Numbered from the stretch's first letter, positions 5,193-14,230 are shown. The stretch is 23,032 bases of DNA from CAMAUF01 sp046152925 (GCA_046152925.1 JBJXFX010000141.1:1-23032); one strand, 5' to 3'. Notes: a model not told the origin generated them from the sequence alone. A program made the numbers and translations.

Positions 5193-7004
5193 CTAGACCG
5201 GGATGTCGGGGCTGTCGGGGAAGTCGAGGCGGCGGCGCCAGTCCGTCGTCCGGCCCCGGAGGCGATCGAACCAGCCCGAAATCCGGTCACGAAGGTGGGC
5301 GAAGCGGCGCTCCATGGTGCCGCGGACCCAGCCGTGGGCCGAACCGATGTGGCGATAGCGGGCGTAGCGCCGTTCGAGACGCCGGTTCGGGCGCATCCGG
5401 CGGAGCGTGGTGAGCTCGCGCAGGATGGCGCGGCGGAGCAGCTGGGCGGCCTCCTCGTGGTTCGTGTGTGCGCCTTCGCCCGGTTCCCGGACCGTAGAAT
5501 CGACGATCCCGAGCCGGACGGCGTCGTGGGACGTGATCCGCAGGCGCTCGGCCGCCTCTCCGGTGCGCTCGGCTGTCTGGTAGAGGATCTCGGCGGCGTC
5601 TTCGGGGCGAAGCACTTCGTAGACCGCATTGTCGAGCATGAGGACGCGGTCGGCGGTCGCGAGGGCCAGCGCCGCTTCGGAGTTTCCTTCGCCGGTGATC
5701 ACGGCGACGGTGGGCACGGGCGCGTCGAGCAAGGTCGCGAGGCACTGGGCGATCGCGTGTCCGAGGCCGGCTTGCTCGCTTTCGAGGCCCGGGTGTGCGC
5801 CGCGGGTGTCGATCAGCGTGACGACGGGGAGCCGGAACTTGGCGCCGAGGGCGATCGCGCGGGCCGCCTTCCGGAAGCCGTCGGGGCCGATCCAGCCCTC
5901 ATTGCCGTTCCCGCCTGCGCGGTTCTGCCCGACGAGCATCACCGCTTCGCCACCGAGCGAGCCGAAGCCAGCGACGATGCTCGGGTCGTCCTTGCCCATC
6001 CGGTCGCCGCGGATGGCGATGAACGACGTGGTCATCCGGCGGATGAGGTCGGAAGCGGTGGGGCGCTCGCGATGGCGGGAGAGCTCGAGCTGGCTGAGGG
6101 CGTCGCGGTGGCTGTGGGTGTGTTCGCCTTCGCGGCGGGATTGAAGCGCGCTGAGCTCGAAGTCGCTGAGCAGCAGGTCGAGGATCAACGCAAGGCCGTC
6201 GCGGAGTTGCGCGCGGGGCACGATCGCGTCGACGAGGCCGTGCTCGAGGTGGGCCTCCGAGGTGTGGGCGTGGGCCGGGAGGTCGCCGCCCTCCTGGGCT
6301 TGGACGGCGCGCATGGCCGCATAACCCAACAGCGCGTTGGGCTCGGCGATGACGTAGTCGGCGAGGTTGACGAAACCCGTGTAGGCGCTGCCGGTCGTCG
6401 GGTCGGTGACGACCGAGATGTGTGGCAGGCCGAGTGCGGCGTGTTTGCGCGCCGCGGCCGCGATCTTCGGTAGCTGGAGGAGGGCGAGCAGCCCTTCCTG
6501 CATGCGCGTGCCGGAGGTCGAGCAGACGGTGATCAGCGGGGAGCGGCGCGCGGCCGCCTTTTCGAAGGCGCGGGCGAGCCGCTCGCCGGCGGCGACGCCG
6601 ATACTGCCGCCGAGAAATGCGAAATCGAGCACGGCTACGACCGCTTCGCGGCCGAAGATGGTCCCCGTCCCGGTGAGCGCGGCCTCGGTGAGCCCGGTGC
6701 GCCGCTGTGACTGGATGACGCGCGAGCGATATCCCTGCTTCGAGGCGAAGCTCAGGGGGTCGAGCGCGGAGACGGAGCGGTCGGCTTCGCGAAAGGACCC
6801 GGGGTCGAGGATCAGCGCGACCCGTTCCTTGGCGGTGAGGTGGAAGTGGAATCCGCAGGAGTGGCAGACCCGAAACCGCTCGAATTGGCGCGACTCGGTG
6901 AGCGAAGCGCCGCAACTGAGGCAGGTCGTCCCCTCGGGTTCTTCCGCGATGACTTCGCCGCCCTCATTGCGGCGGAGGAGCCGTCCGATGTGTGGCTTCA
7001 CCAT
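5193..7004 (-). CDS. accDA: Acetyl-CoA carboxylase carboxyltransferase, fused beta (AccD) and alpha (AccA) subunits
   Basis: This 603-residue protein transfers carboxyl from biotin carboxyl carrier protein to acetyl-CoA, giving malonyl-CoA for fatty acid synthesis. The N-terminal AccD half has the C4 zinc ribbon (C28, C31, C47, C50; CLSC...CHSC) and the oxyanion segment SGTRMQEG. The C-terminal AccA half has IRGDRMGKDDPSIVAGF, GLESEQAG and MLDNAVYEVLRPEDAAEIL. The usual AccA motif GEGGSGGAL reads GEGNSEAAL here. E. coli keeps the two subunits separate; fusions are known in other groups. ATG 7002-7004 is the likely start, 10 bp after the ftsK stop. A longer frame to 7439 is low-complexity antisense-like sequence inside ftsK. 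No biotin carboxylase or carrier gene is in the window. Confidence 0.9.
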   Translation of the reverse strand: MVKPHIGRLLRRNEGGEVIAEEPEGTTCLSCGASLTESRQFERFRVCHSCGFHFHLTAKERVALILDPGSFREADRSVSALDPLSFASKQGYRSRVIQSQRRTGLTEAALTGTGTIFGREAVVAVLDFAFLGGSIGVAAGERLARAFEKAAARRSPLITVCSTSGTRMQEGLLALLQLPKIAAAARKHAALGLPHISVVTDPTTGSAYTGFVNLADYVIAEPNALLGYAAMRAVQAQEGGDLPAHAHTSEAHLEHGLVDAIVPRAQLRDGLALILDLLLSDFELSALQSRREGEHTHSHRDALSQLELSRHRERPTASDLIRRMTTSFIAIRGDRMGKDDPSIVAGFGSLGGEAVMLVGQNRAGGNGNEGWIGPDGFRKAARAIALGAKFRLPVVTLIDTRGAHPGLESEQAGLGHAIAQCLATLLDAPVPTVAVITGEGNSEAALALATADRVLMLDNAVYEVLRPEDAAEILYQTAERTGEAAERLRITSHDAVRLGIVDSTVREPGEGAHTNHEEAAQLLRRAILRELTTLRRMRPNRRLERRYARYRHIGSAHGWVRGTMERRFAHLRDRISGWFDRLRGRTTDWRRRLDFPDSPDIPV

Positions 7005-7014
7005 GTCTACGAGT

Positions 7015-9447
7015 CTACCAATCCCGTTCAATCGGAGAATGTGAGCCGGCCCCGGCGGTGACGCGGCGCGATTCGCCGTCTTCGCGCGGGCCGACGATTC
7101 CCTCGTCTTCGAGGGCATCGACCAAGCGGCAGGCTTTGACGTAGCCGACGCGCAGGCGGCGCTGGAAAAGCGAGGGCGAGACGCGGCTGTGCTGGAGCGC
7201 GAGCTCGCGCGCTTGGTCGAGGAGCGGGTCGTCGTCCTCGTCAAGTTCGATGTCGGCGTCGCCGCCGTTCTGTTCGACGAGCGCCTGTTCGAGGAGGCTG
7301 TCGGCTTTTTCGGGGGCGAGGTACTTGAAACGGTCGTCGGTCCAGAATTCGACGAGTCGCTCGACCTCGGCGTCGGAGAGGTAGACCCCCTGGATGCGGA
7401 TCGGTTTCGCGGCATCGACGGGCATGAAGAGCATGTCACCGCGACCGAGGAGCTTCTCGGCGCCGCCCGTATCGAGAATTGTGCGCGAGTCGGTCATCGA
7501 GGTGGTGGCGAAGGCGATGCGCGTGGGGAAGTTCGCCTTGATCAGGCCCGTGATGACATCGACGGAGGGGCGCTGGGTCGCTACGACGAGGTGGATGCCA
7601 GTCGCGCGGGCGAGCTGGGCGAGCCGGCAGATGAGCTTTTCGACTTCGAACGGCGCGGCCATCATGAGGTCGGCCAGCTCGTCGATGATGACGACCCAGT
7701 AGGGCAGTTTCCGGAGGACGTTGGGGTGTTTGTTGTACCCCTCGATGTTGCGCACGGCGAGCTCGGCGAACCGCTTGTAGCGCGCTTCCATTTCGGCCAC
7801 GACGGCCTGGAGCGTGCCGACCACCTTGTCCATGTCGACGATAACCTCGCTGAACGCGAGGTGGGGGATTTTCGTGTAGGGCGTGAGCTCGACGCGCTTG
7901 GGGTCGATCATGACGAACCGGACCTCGTCTGGCGAGGCGTTCATCATGATCCCGGCGATGATCGTGTTCATGCAGACGCTCTTGCCGGAGCCAGTGGCGC
8001 CAGCGATGAGCAGGTGGGGCATGCGTGCCAGGTCGGCCACGACGGGGACGCCAGAGACGCCCTTGCCGAGCGCGAGGGCGAGCTTGGACTTACGGGCGAG
8101 CTCGCCGAACTCCTTGGTCTCCATCACGGTGCGCATGGTGACCACGGTGGCGGCGTCATTTGGCACTTCGATGCCGACGATGGCGCGGCCGGGGACGGGG
8201 GCCTCGATCCGGAGGCTCGGCGCGGCGAGCGCGAGGGCAAGGTCGTTCTGGAGGGCCGTGATCCGGTTGACGCGGACGCGCGTGCGGGCGATTTCGACGC
8301 GTTCGGTGCGCGGGCGCCCATCCGGCCCGAGGATCCCCTTGCCGGTGGGGTCCTTCAACGGGAGGTCGCGGTAGCGCACTTCCCAGCCCGGCTCAACGCC
8401 GAACTGGGTCACGGTGGGGCCTTCGTTGACCTCCACGACGCTGGCGTCGACGCCGAAGCTGGAAAGGGTGTCGACGATCAACTCGGCTCGGGCCTTGTTG
8501 TCGTGCTTGCGCGTGGCGGCGGGCATCGGCGGGTTGAGCATGTCGATCGAGGGGTATTGCCAGCTGCTGCCGGGCGGCGGAGTGACCTCGAACGGGACGG
8601 CGTCTTCCGCGACGGCGGTCGACTTCAACTCGGCGGGGGCGGCCGCCTCTTCGTGGGTGAACTGTGAGGCGGCGCCGGCGCCGAGCGGCGAGGGCTCGTC
8701 GGCGTCGATCTTGCGACGGATCCGTTTCGGGGGAGACTCGGTCGTGGGCAGGGGCGTGGGGTCGAGCCGGCCACGAAGGGTAGCGCCGATGACGGCGTCG
8801 GAGTCCGGGGAGTCATCGCCCGGGGCGAGGCCACGGAAGAAGGCGACGATGCCGTGGGCAACGCGATGCGGCCAGCGCTGACGCCAGGTGTAGGCGAGCC
8901 CGCGGGGCGTTTGTTCGAGGACCGCGAGAGAGAACTTCGGGGCGAGCAGATACGAGGTGAGGAGCCCGAGGCTGACCCAGGTGACTTTGCCGAGCCAGCC
9001 CGCAACCAGGCTCTTGCCGATTTCGCCACCGGTTGAGACTTCGGCGAAGTCGACATCGCCGAAGGACCAGTCGGCGGCGTTGAGGCCGAGGGCGCCCCAC
9101 GCGAAGAGCCCGGCGGCGATGATGCCGGCCGACCGGCGCGCCATCGTCGTCGAGGCGAGGGCGATGCGATTGGAGAGGGCATAGCCGCCAAACAGCGACC
9201 AGACGAAGACGACCACGAGCCCAAGGCCCATGGTCTTGAGCAGCCACTCCGCGCCATTGGTGAGGAGGCCCGGAAGGTTGATCATCCAGAGGAAGATGAT
9301 GAAGACGACGCCAGCGGCGCCGCCGACGGCCCAAACCAGGCCGCTGGACGGGATCAGGCTGCGGACATCGAACGGACGCGGAGCCGGGCGCGACGGCTTG
9401 GGCCTGCGTGCGGCGGCGGCGCGGGGCGTGCGTGGGCTGGCCGCCAT
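7015..9447 (-). CDS. ftsK: DNA translocase FtsK/SpoIIIE
   Basis: This 810-residue protein pumps double-stranded DNA during chromosome segregation at the division septum. It has an Arg/Pro-rich cytoplasmic N-terminus, about four membrane helices (roughly residues 38-190), a variable linker (about 210-320), and the alpha/beta motor. Walker A is AGATGSGKS (about 481-489) and Walker B is VVIIDELADLM (about 580-590), followed by ATQRPSVDVITG. The C-terminal winged-helix gamma domain, which reads orientation sequences, is seen in SPSLFQRRLRVGYVKACRLV (about 745-764). GAGGAG precedes the ATG. It lies 56 bp after the RNase J gene and 10 bp before accDA. Confidence 0.95.
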   Translation of the reverse strand: MAASPRTPRAAAARRPKPSRPAPRPFDVRSLIPSSGLVWAVGGAAGVVFIIFLWMINLPGLLTNGAEWLLKTMGLGLVVVFVWSLFGGYALSNRIALASTTMARRSAGIIAAGLFAWGALGLNAADWSFGDVDFAEVSTGGEIGKSLVAGWLGKVTWVSLGLLTSYLLAPKFSLAVLEQTPRGLAYTWRQRWPHRVAHGIVAFFRGLAPGDDSPDSDAVIGATLRGRLDPTPLPTTESPPKRIRRKIDADEPSPLGAGAASQFTHEEAAAPAELKSTAVAEDAVPFEVTPPPGSSWQYPSIDMLNPPMPAATRKHDNKARAELIVDTLSSFGVDASVVEVNEGPTVTQFGVEPGWEVRYRDLPLKDPTGKGILGPDGRPRTERVEIARTRVRVNRITALQNDLALALAAPSLRIEAPVPGRAIVGIEVPNDAATVVTMRTVMETKEFGELARKSKLALALGKGVSGVPVVADLARMPHLLIAGATGSGKSVCMNTIIAGIMMNASPDEVRFVMIDPKRVELTPYTKIPHLAFSEVIVDMDKVVGTLQAVVAEMEARYKRFAELAVRNIEGYNKHPNVLRKLPYWVVIIDELADLMMAAPFEVEKLICRLAQLARATGIHLVVATQRPSVDVITGLIKANFPTRIAFATTSMTDSRTILDTGGAEKLLGRGDMLFMPVDAAKPIRIQGVYLSDAEVERLVEFWTDDRFKYLAPEKADSLLEQALVEQNGGDADIELDEDDDPLLDQARELALQHSRVSPSLFQRRLRVGYVKACRLVDALEDEGIVGPREDGESRRVTAGAGSHSPIERDW

Positions 9448-9503
9448 TGGCGACTCCTCACTTCTTCCCGTGGCGCGAACCCCGCATCGCGCAGTGGGTC
9501 AGA

Positions 9504-11159
9504 CTACACCTCGACAGTGACCGTCAGCACCATGGGCCGCCGGCGCGTTTCATCGTACAAGAACTTGCTCACGGCGTCCTTCACACGGACGTTGATGTCC
9601 CCGAAGTCGGCGTAGTGGTCCGCGCCTTCCAGCGCTTTGGCCGCGACCTGGCGGCTGCGTTCCAACAGTTCCTCGCGCTCTTCGACATCGACGAAGCCGC
9701 GGCTGAGGACGTCGACGGGGCGCGTTATCCGGCCCGTTTGCTTCTCGACGGTCGCGATCACGACGACGACGCCGTCTGTCGAAAGGTGGGCGCGGTCGCG
9801 GAGGATGTGCTGGTCAACATCGCCGATGCCGAGGCCGTCGATGTACACATAACTGGCGGGGACGCGGCCGGCCGCGGCGGCGAACTCGTCGTTGATTTCC
9901 AAGACGTCGCCGTCGGTGAGGACGAAGGCGTTCCCTTCGGGGACGCCGACGGACTCGGCGAGCTTGGCGTGGATGACGAGGTGCCGGTATTCGCCGTGAA
10001 TCGGCACGAAGTACTCCGGCTGGAGGAGTCCCTGGATGATCTTGAGCTCTTCGCGGCTGGCGTGGCCGCGGACGTGGATGTTCGAGACGCGGTTGTAGAG
10101 GACGTCGGCGCCGAGCCGGAAGAGGTTGTCGACATTCCGGCTGACGGCCATTTCGTTGCCGGGGATGGGGTTGGCCGAGAGGACGACCGTATCGCCCTTT
10201 TGGACCGAGATATGGCGGTGGTCCCCGTTGGCCATCTTGGTCAGTGCGCTCGTGGGCTCGCCCTGGCTCCCCGTCGTGACGACGACCAGTTTCGCCGCGG
10301 CCGTGTTCCGCATTTCGTCGACGCCAACGATTATCCCGTCTGGCACGTTGAGGTAGCCGAGTTGGCGGGCCATGGCGACGTTGTCGATCATCGACCGGCC
10401 GGTGACGAAGACCTTGCGGTTGGTGAAGATCGCGGCATCGAGGACCTGCTGGATGCGCGAGATGAGTGAGGCGAAGGTAGCGATGATGACGCGCCCCTTC
10501 GCGTTGACAAGCACGTTGCGGAGCGCCTCACCGACCAGCTGCTCCGTCGGGGTATAGCCATCGACTTCGGCATAGGTGGAATCCGCCATGAGGAGCAGGC
10601 AGCCTTCCGCGCCGATCTGCCCGAGGCGGATGAGGTCGGTGTGCTGGTTCATCACGGGGGTGTGGTCGAGCTTGAAGTCGCCGGTGTGGACGACGGGCCC
10701 AAACGGGGTGCGGATGATGAGGCCACAGGCGTCGGGGATGCTGTGGGCGACGGTGAAGAACTCGACCTCGAAGATGCCGGCCTGGACCGGTTCGCCGGGC
10801 TTGACGACGTGGAGGTCCGCCTGGTTGAGGAGGCGATGTTCGTTCAGCTTGACGCGGATGAGGCCGTCGGTGAGGCGTGCGGAATAGACCGGCGCTTTGA
10901 ATTCGCGCAGGAAATACGGCAAGGCCCCGACGTGGTCTTCGTGCCCGTGGGTGAGGAAGACGCCGCGGATGTTGGCTGCTTTGTCCCGAAGATAGGTGAA
11001 GTCGGGGATGACGAGGTCGACGCCGAGCATCTCCTCTTCGGGGAACATCAGGCCCACGTCGACGATGATGATGTCATCGCCGTACTCCAGGACCATCATA
11101 TTGCGGCCGATTTCGCCGAGGCCGCCGAGTGGGATTACGCGCAGGGATGGACTCGCCAT
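9504..11159 (-). CDS. rnj: Ribonuclease J
   Basis: This 551-residue metallo-beta-lactamase/beta-CASP ribonuclease performs endonucleolytic and 5'-3' exonucleolytic RNA decay and processing in the cytoplasm. The catalytic zinc motif HGHEDH is at residues 71-76, preceded by the family start IPLGGLGEIGRNM. Further metal and beta-CASP signatures include HTGDFKLDHTP, the ADSTYAEVDGYTPTE segment, GNEMAVSRN and HVRGHASREEL, with PIHGEYRHL near residue 390. The length matches RNase J1/J2. The ATG at 11157-11159 has GGAG four bases upstream; an in-frame TTG six codons earlier is less likely. It follows the uracil-DNA glycosylase stop by 10 bp. Confidence 0.95.
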   Translation of the reverse strand: MASPSLRVIPLGGLGEIGRNMMVLEYGDDIIIVDVGLMFPEEEMLGVDLVIPDFTYLRDKAANIRGVFLTHGHEDHVGALPYFLREFKAPVYSARLTDGLIRVKLNEHRLLNQADLHVVKPGEPVQAGIFEVEFFTVAHSIPDACGLIIRTPFGPVVHTGDFKLDHTPVMNQHTDLIRLGQIGAEGCLLLMADSTYAEVDGYTPTEQLVGEALRNVLVNAKGRVIIATFASLISRIQQVLDAAIFTNRKVFVTGRSMIDNVAMARQLGYLNVPDGIIVGVDEMRNTAAAKLVVVTTGSQGEPTSALTKMANGDHRHISVQKGDTVVLSANPIPGNEMAVSRNVDNLFRLGADVLYNRVSNIHVRGHASREELKIIQGLLQPEYFVPIHGEYRHLVIHAKLAESVGVPEGNAFVLTDGDVLEINDEFAAAAGRVPASYVYIDGLGIGDVDQHILRDRAHLSTDGVVVVIATVEKQTGRITRPVDVLSRGFVDVEEREELLERSRQVAAKALEGADHYADFGDINVRVKDAVSKFLYDETRRRPMVLTVTVEV

Positions 11160-11169
11160 CGTTCTCCAG

Positions 11170-11850
11170 TCAGTCAAACAGGCGGATTTGGGATGCAGCG
11201 GGCGGTCCGTTCGGCGGGGCCGCGGGACCGGTTGGCTGCTCTGGTGGCGGTATGATCGGATGCTCGGGCGCTATGGGCACCTCTACGGTCGCGCGGGCGC
11301 GTTCGAGCAACGCCCCGAGCTGTGCAAAGTCGGCGAGCATCGTCGCTTTCAGGCTCCCCTGGTGGAGGGCAGCCGCCGGGTGATACATCGGGACGTACCA
11401 GCGGCCGGCAACCTCGCGAGGCTGGCCGTGGACGCGCGAGATTGTCTGGTTTGGGAAGAACTTGGCCATGGAGTAGCGGCCCAGGGTCACGATCACGAGT
11501 GGGTCGATCAGGTCGATCTGCTCGTCGAGGTAATCGCGGCAGGCGTCGATTTCGGCGGGGAGCGGGTCCCGGTTGGATGGTGGGCGGCATTTGAGCACGT
11601 TGCAGATGTAGACCGACTCCCGGGTGAGGCCGGCGGCGGCGAGCAGTTCGCTGAGAAACTGGCCGGCGGCGCCGACGAAGGGGCGCCCTTGCTTATCTTC
11701 GTTGGCGCCGGGCGCTTCGCCGATGAACATAATGTCGGAGTCGAGCGGGCCTTCACCGGGGACGGCGAGCGTGCGCGTCTCTGCGAGGCCGCACAACGTG
11801 CAGCTTCGCACCTTCGTGTACAGCTCTTCGGCCCATGTCTCGCGGTTCAC
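11170..11850 (-). CDS. Uracil-DNA glycosylase, family 4 (iron-sulfur type)
   Basis: This 226-residue enzyme removes uracil from DNA in base excision repair. Four Cys fit the [4Fe-4S] ligands of the family: C17 and C20 (CTLC), C88 (LKCRP) and C104 (DACRD). The active-site motif GEAPGANED is at residues 45-53, with PFVGAAGQFL at 57-66, and the C-terminal catalytic segment YHPAA has H157. A Pro/Ala-rich tail (about residues 195-218) ends in QIRLFD. The start is GTG 11848-11850, overlapping the TGA of the upstream TauE permease (GTGA), which suggests translational coupling. Type 4 enzymes are common in thermophiles and many GC-rich bacteria. Confidence 0.92.
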   Translation of the reverse strand: MNRETWAEELYTKVRSCTLCGLAETRTLAVPGEGPLDSDIMFIGEAPGANEDKQGRPFVGAAGQFLSELLAAAGLTRESVYICNVLKCRPPSNRDPLPAEIDACRDYLDEQIDLIDPLVIVTLGRYSMAKFFPNQTISRVHGQPREVAGRWYVPMYHPAAALHQGSLKATMLADFAQLGALLERARATVEVPIAPEHPIIPPPEQPTGPAAPPNGPPAASQIRLFD

Positions 11851-12653
11851 GGTGCTGCTGACCCGGCGCGAAGCATGGTCGCCTGGCGTTGCTGGCGCAA
11901 CCGGCGCGCGGCGGTGGTGAACATCTGGATGCCGACTGCGACCAGAATGCCGGAGACGACGACTTGGAGCGTCCGGGCGCCCAACGCGTCGGCGATGTAG
12001 GCGCCCGCGACGCCAGCGGGGATCGAAAGCGGCGTCATCCAGGCGACCGCCCGGAGGTCCACGGTGCCCTGGCGGTGGTGGGTGAGTGCGCCCGCGATGG
12101 TGGCGGCCACGACCACCCAAAGCGAGATGCCCTGGGCGTCGTGTTGTTCGAGCCCGAGGACGAGGACGAGCGCCGGGACGAAGACGGCCCCACCACCCAC
12201 GCCGAGCGCGCCAGAGAGGAAGCCGCCAGCGAAGCCGATGGCGGGCCCGACGGTCCAGGTCGTGGCGTCGGCGTGTCCGAACACCGGGTCGATGGACGGC
12301 ATCACGAGGAGCCGGAGCGCCACGGCGATGAGAAACACGGCGAACAGCTGGCGTAGGCGCAGAGCGGGGATGCGCCGGGCGACGCGCGCCCCGCAGAAGG
12401 CGGCAATGGTCGCAGCGACCATCATGGAGGCCGCGAGTTGGGCGTCGAAGTGGCCGTGGGAGGAGTAGGTGAGCGCGGCCGCGAGTGCTGTGAGGATGAT
12501 GATGGCGAGGCTCGTGCCGTGGGCGAGGTGCTGCTCCATGCGAAGCGGGCCGGTCATGATCGGGACCATGATCGCGCCGCCGCCGCCTCCGACGAGCCCG
12601 CTGAAGAGGCCGCCCGCCCCGCCAGACACGAGGTAGAGGGCGCGCCGGCTCAT
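11847..12653 (-). CDS. TauE/SafE-family permease (between tatC and the glycosylase gene)
   Basis: This 268-residue integral membrane protein has the duplicated TauE/SafE topology. The glycine-rich helix starts appear as GGGGGAIMVPIMTG (first half) and GVGGGAVFVPALVL (second half). Its length equals that of the second TauE gene at 4344-5150, but the sequences differ enough that they are not a recent duplication. It is probably an anion exporter; the substrate is unknown. The ATG overlaps the tatC stop (ATGA) and its own TGA overlaps the GTG of the glycosylase, so it is translationally embedded between the Tat genes and the repair gene. A longer frame upstream (to 12818) runs through tatC and is rejected. 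Confidence 0.82.
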   Translation of the reverse strand: MSRRALYLVSGGAGGLFSGLVGGGGGAIMVPIMTGPLRMEQHLAHGTSLAIIILTALAAALTYSSHGHFDAQLAASMMVAATIAAFCGARVARRIPALRLRQLFAVFLIAVALRLLVMPSIDPVFGHADATTWTVGPAIGFAGGFLSGALGVGGGAVFVPALVLVLGLEQHDAQGISLWVVVAATIAGALTHHRQGTVDLRAVAWMTPLSIPAGVAGAYIADALGARTLQVVVSGILVAVGIQMFTTAARRLRQQRQATMLRAGSAAP

Positions 12654-13435
12654 GCGACCACGGGCTGCGAGCGCGGCTTCCCAAAGATCCAGGCGAAGAG
12701 GATGCCGACGAAGTACAACGCGAAAAGCGGGGCCATGACGAGCGCCATCGTGAGCGCGTCGGGCGTCGGGGTCACGACCGCCGCCAGGACGGCGATGAGC
12801 ACGATGGCATAGCGCCAAAACCCCAGGAGCTGCCGCGCGGTGACGACGCCGAGGCGCCCTAACAGGAGCAAGACCATCGGCATTTCGAACGAGAGCCCGA
12901 CGAAAAAGATCAGCCGGGTGACGAAATCGATGTACGCTTTCGCGCCGAGCAAGGTTTCGAACTGTTCGTCGCCGAAGCCGATGAGGAAGCCGAGCGACGC
13001 GGGCAAGATGACCCAGTAGGAGAAGGCCATCCCGGCGAGCAGGAAGAAGATGACGCCGAACATCGCCGGAAGCAGGAGCTTCCGCTCCTTCGGGGTGAGC
13101 CCGGGGATCACGAAGGCGAGGATTTCGTAGACGATCACTGGCGAGGAAAGAATGAGCCCGCCGTACATCGCAATCTTGAAGACGATCCCGATCTTGTCGA
13201 TCGGGGTGAAGCTGACGACCCTCAGCTCAGGGTGGTCTGCGCGGGCGGGAGCGAGCAGCCAGCCGAGGATGACATCCCAGAAGAATGCGCAGACTGCGAC
13301 ACCGATGATGACCGCGATCGCGACGACGATCACGCGGTTCCGCAGCTCCAGCAGGTGTTCGAGCAACGTCATGTCGTCGCGCGGGGCGACGGGCACGATG
13401 TCAGGCCGCTGGCTTGTGTTCGGTTGAAGCGCCAT
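12650..13435 (-). CDS. tatC: Sec-independent protein translocase TatC
   Basis: This 261-residue protein is the membrane core of the twin-arginine translocase, which binds the RR signal peptide of folded substrates. Six membrane helices are apparent. The cytoplasmic N-terminus carries DDMTLLEHLLELRNRV, matching the conserved 'HLxELRxR' entry. The first periplasmic loop and helix 2 region read FTPIDKIGIVFKIAMYGGL, followed by SPVIVYEILAFVIPGLTPKERK, which corresponds to the family's 'SPVxxYQxWxFxxPGLxxxERR'. The start ATG overlaps the tatB stop (TGATG) and the stop overlaps the permease start (ATGA). Confidence 0.95.
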   Translation of the reverse strand: MALQPNTSQRPDIVPVAPRDDMTLLEHLLELRNRVIVVAIAVIIGVAVCAFFWDVILGWLLAPARADHPELRVVSFTPIDKIGIVFKIAMYGGLILSSPVIVYEILAFVIPGLTPKERKLLLPAMFGVIFFLLAGMAFSYWVILPASLGFLIGFGDEQFETLLGAKAYIDFVTRLIFFVGLSFEMPMVLLLLGRLGVVTARQLLGFWRYAIVLIAVLAAVVTPTPDALTMALVMAPLFALYFVGILFAWIFGKPRSQPVVA

Positions 13436-13917
13436 CAGAAGACCAACGGCTTATCGGTAGGTTCGGCCGCGGGGGGGAGCGCCGGCGGGGACTCCGCGAC
13501 CACCGGGTCTCCGGTCGGGAGGGACGTGCTCATCGGGTCCGCAATCGCGGGCGCAGCGGTTTCGAGGTAGCCGGGTTGGACGGGCTGGCCGTCGGTGATG
13601 GAGACGACGTTGAGCGAGCGGGCAGCATCATCGAGCGGGGCGGTGACATCGCGCAGCTCCTGGTTCCACTTGGACTGCTGCGAGCGGAGCTCCGTGCGGG
13701 CGGTGTCGACCTCGCCTTTGATCGTCTTGTACTGCTCGTCGAGGTATTTGAACTCCTCGGAGAACTCGCCACGGACGACGCGCGCATAGGACTGCAACGT
13801 CTTCACGGCGCGGCCGATTTGGTAGGCGACGGTGGGCAGACGCTGGGGGCCGACGAAAATCAGGAGCACGGCAAGAACGACAAAGATCTCCTGATAGCCG
13901 ATCCCCAGGAATTCCAC
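13435..13917 (-). CDS. tatB: Twin-arginine translocase subunit TatB (TatA/B family)
   Basis: This 160-residue protein has one N-terminal membrane helix (GYQEIFVVLAVLLIFVG), the hinge GPQRLP, which is TatB-like rather than the TatA form 'FGxxKLP', an amphipathic helix, a charged coiled-coil region (about 50-100), and a Pro/Ala-rich acidic tail. With TatC it would form the receptor complex. It is the only TatA/B-type gene here; a TatA may be elsewhere, or this protein may serve both roles. GTG 13915-13917 is preceded by GGGAGGAT, a strong ribosome binding site, five bases away. Confidence 0.88.
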   Translation of the reverse strand: MEFLGIGYQEIFVVLAVLLIFVGPQRLPTVAYQIGRAVKTLQSYARVVRGEFSEEFKYLDEQYKTIKGEVDTARTELRSQQSKWNQELRDVTAPLDDAARSLNVVSITDGQPVQPGYLETAAPAIADPMSTSLPTGDPVVAESPPALPPAAEPTDKPLVF

Positions 13918-13969
13918 CGGACATCCTCCCAGGGCCTCGGCGGGGACGAGTCAGCGCGCAGGCGGCCGA

Positions 13970-14230
13970 CTACTTGTCCTCGATGCCGTGGTCCTTCAGA
14001 TAGTCTACGGCGTCGCGCACCGTGCCGATCTTTTCTGCGTCCTCATCAGAGATCTCGAGTTCGACGCCGTCGTTCGAGAACTCCTCTTCCATGGACATAA
14101 TGAGCTCAACGAGGTCAAGGGAGTCTGCGTTAAGGTCATCCACAAAAGAGGCATCGAGGTTGACTTCGTCCTCTTCGACGCCCAACTGCTCCACGACAAT
14201 CCCGCGGACGCGCTCGAATACAGTGGCCAC
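13970..14230 (-). CDS. acpP: Acyl carrier protein
   Basis: This 86-residue acidic four-helix protein carries growing acyl chains on a 4'-phosphopantetheine. The attachment site is S37 in NADSLDLVEL, the canonical DSL motif, with an acidic helix II following (MSMEEEF). The length is slightly above the usual 77-80 because of an extended C-terminus. GTG start 14228-14230, with AGGAG nine bases upstream, within the end of nusB plus the 12-bp gap. Finding it two genes after fabG, with nusB inserted between, departs from the common fabD-fabG-acpP-fabF order. Confidence 0.95.
   Translation of the reverse strand: MATVFERVRGIVVEQLGVEEDEVNLDASFVDDLNADSLDLVELIMSMEEEFSNDGVELEISDEDAEKIGTVRDAVDYLKDHGIEDK

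Noticed and set aside
7005..7439. N-terminal extension of the AccDA reading frame
   Set aside because: It is Ser/Arg/Thr-rich low-complexity sequence lying wholly inside ftsK in another frame; the zinc ribbon begins soon after ATG 7002-7004.
12654..12818. N-terminal extension of the TauE permease
   Set aside because: It lies in tatC in another frame; ATG 12653 overlapping the tatC stop is the natural start.
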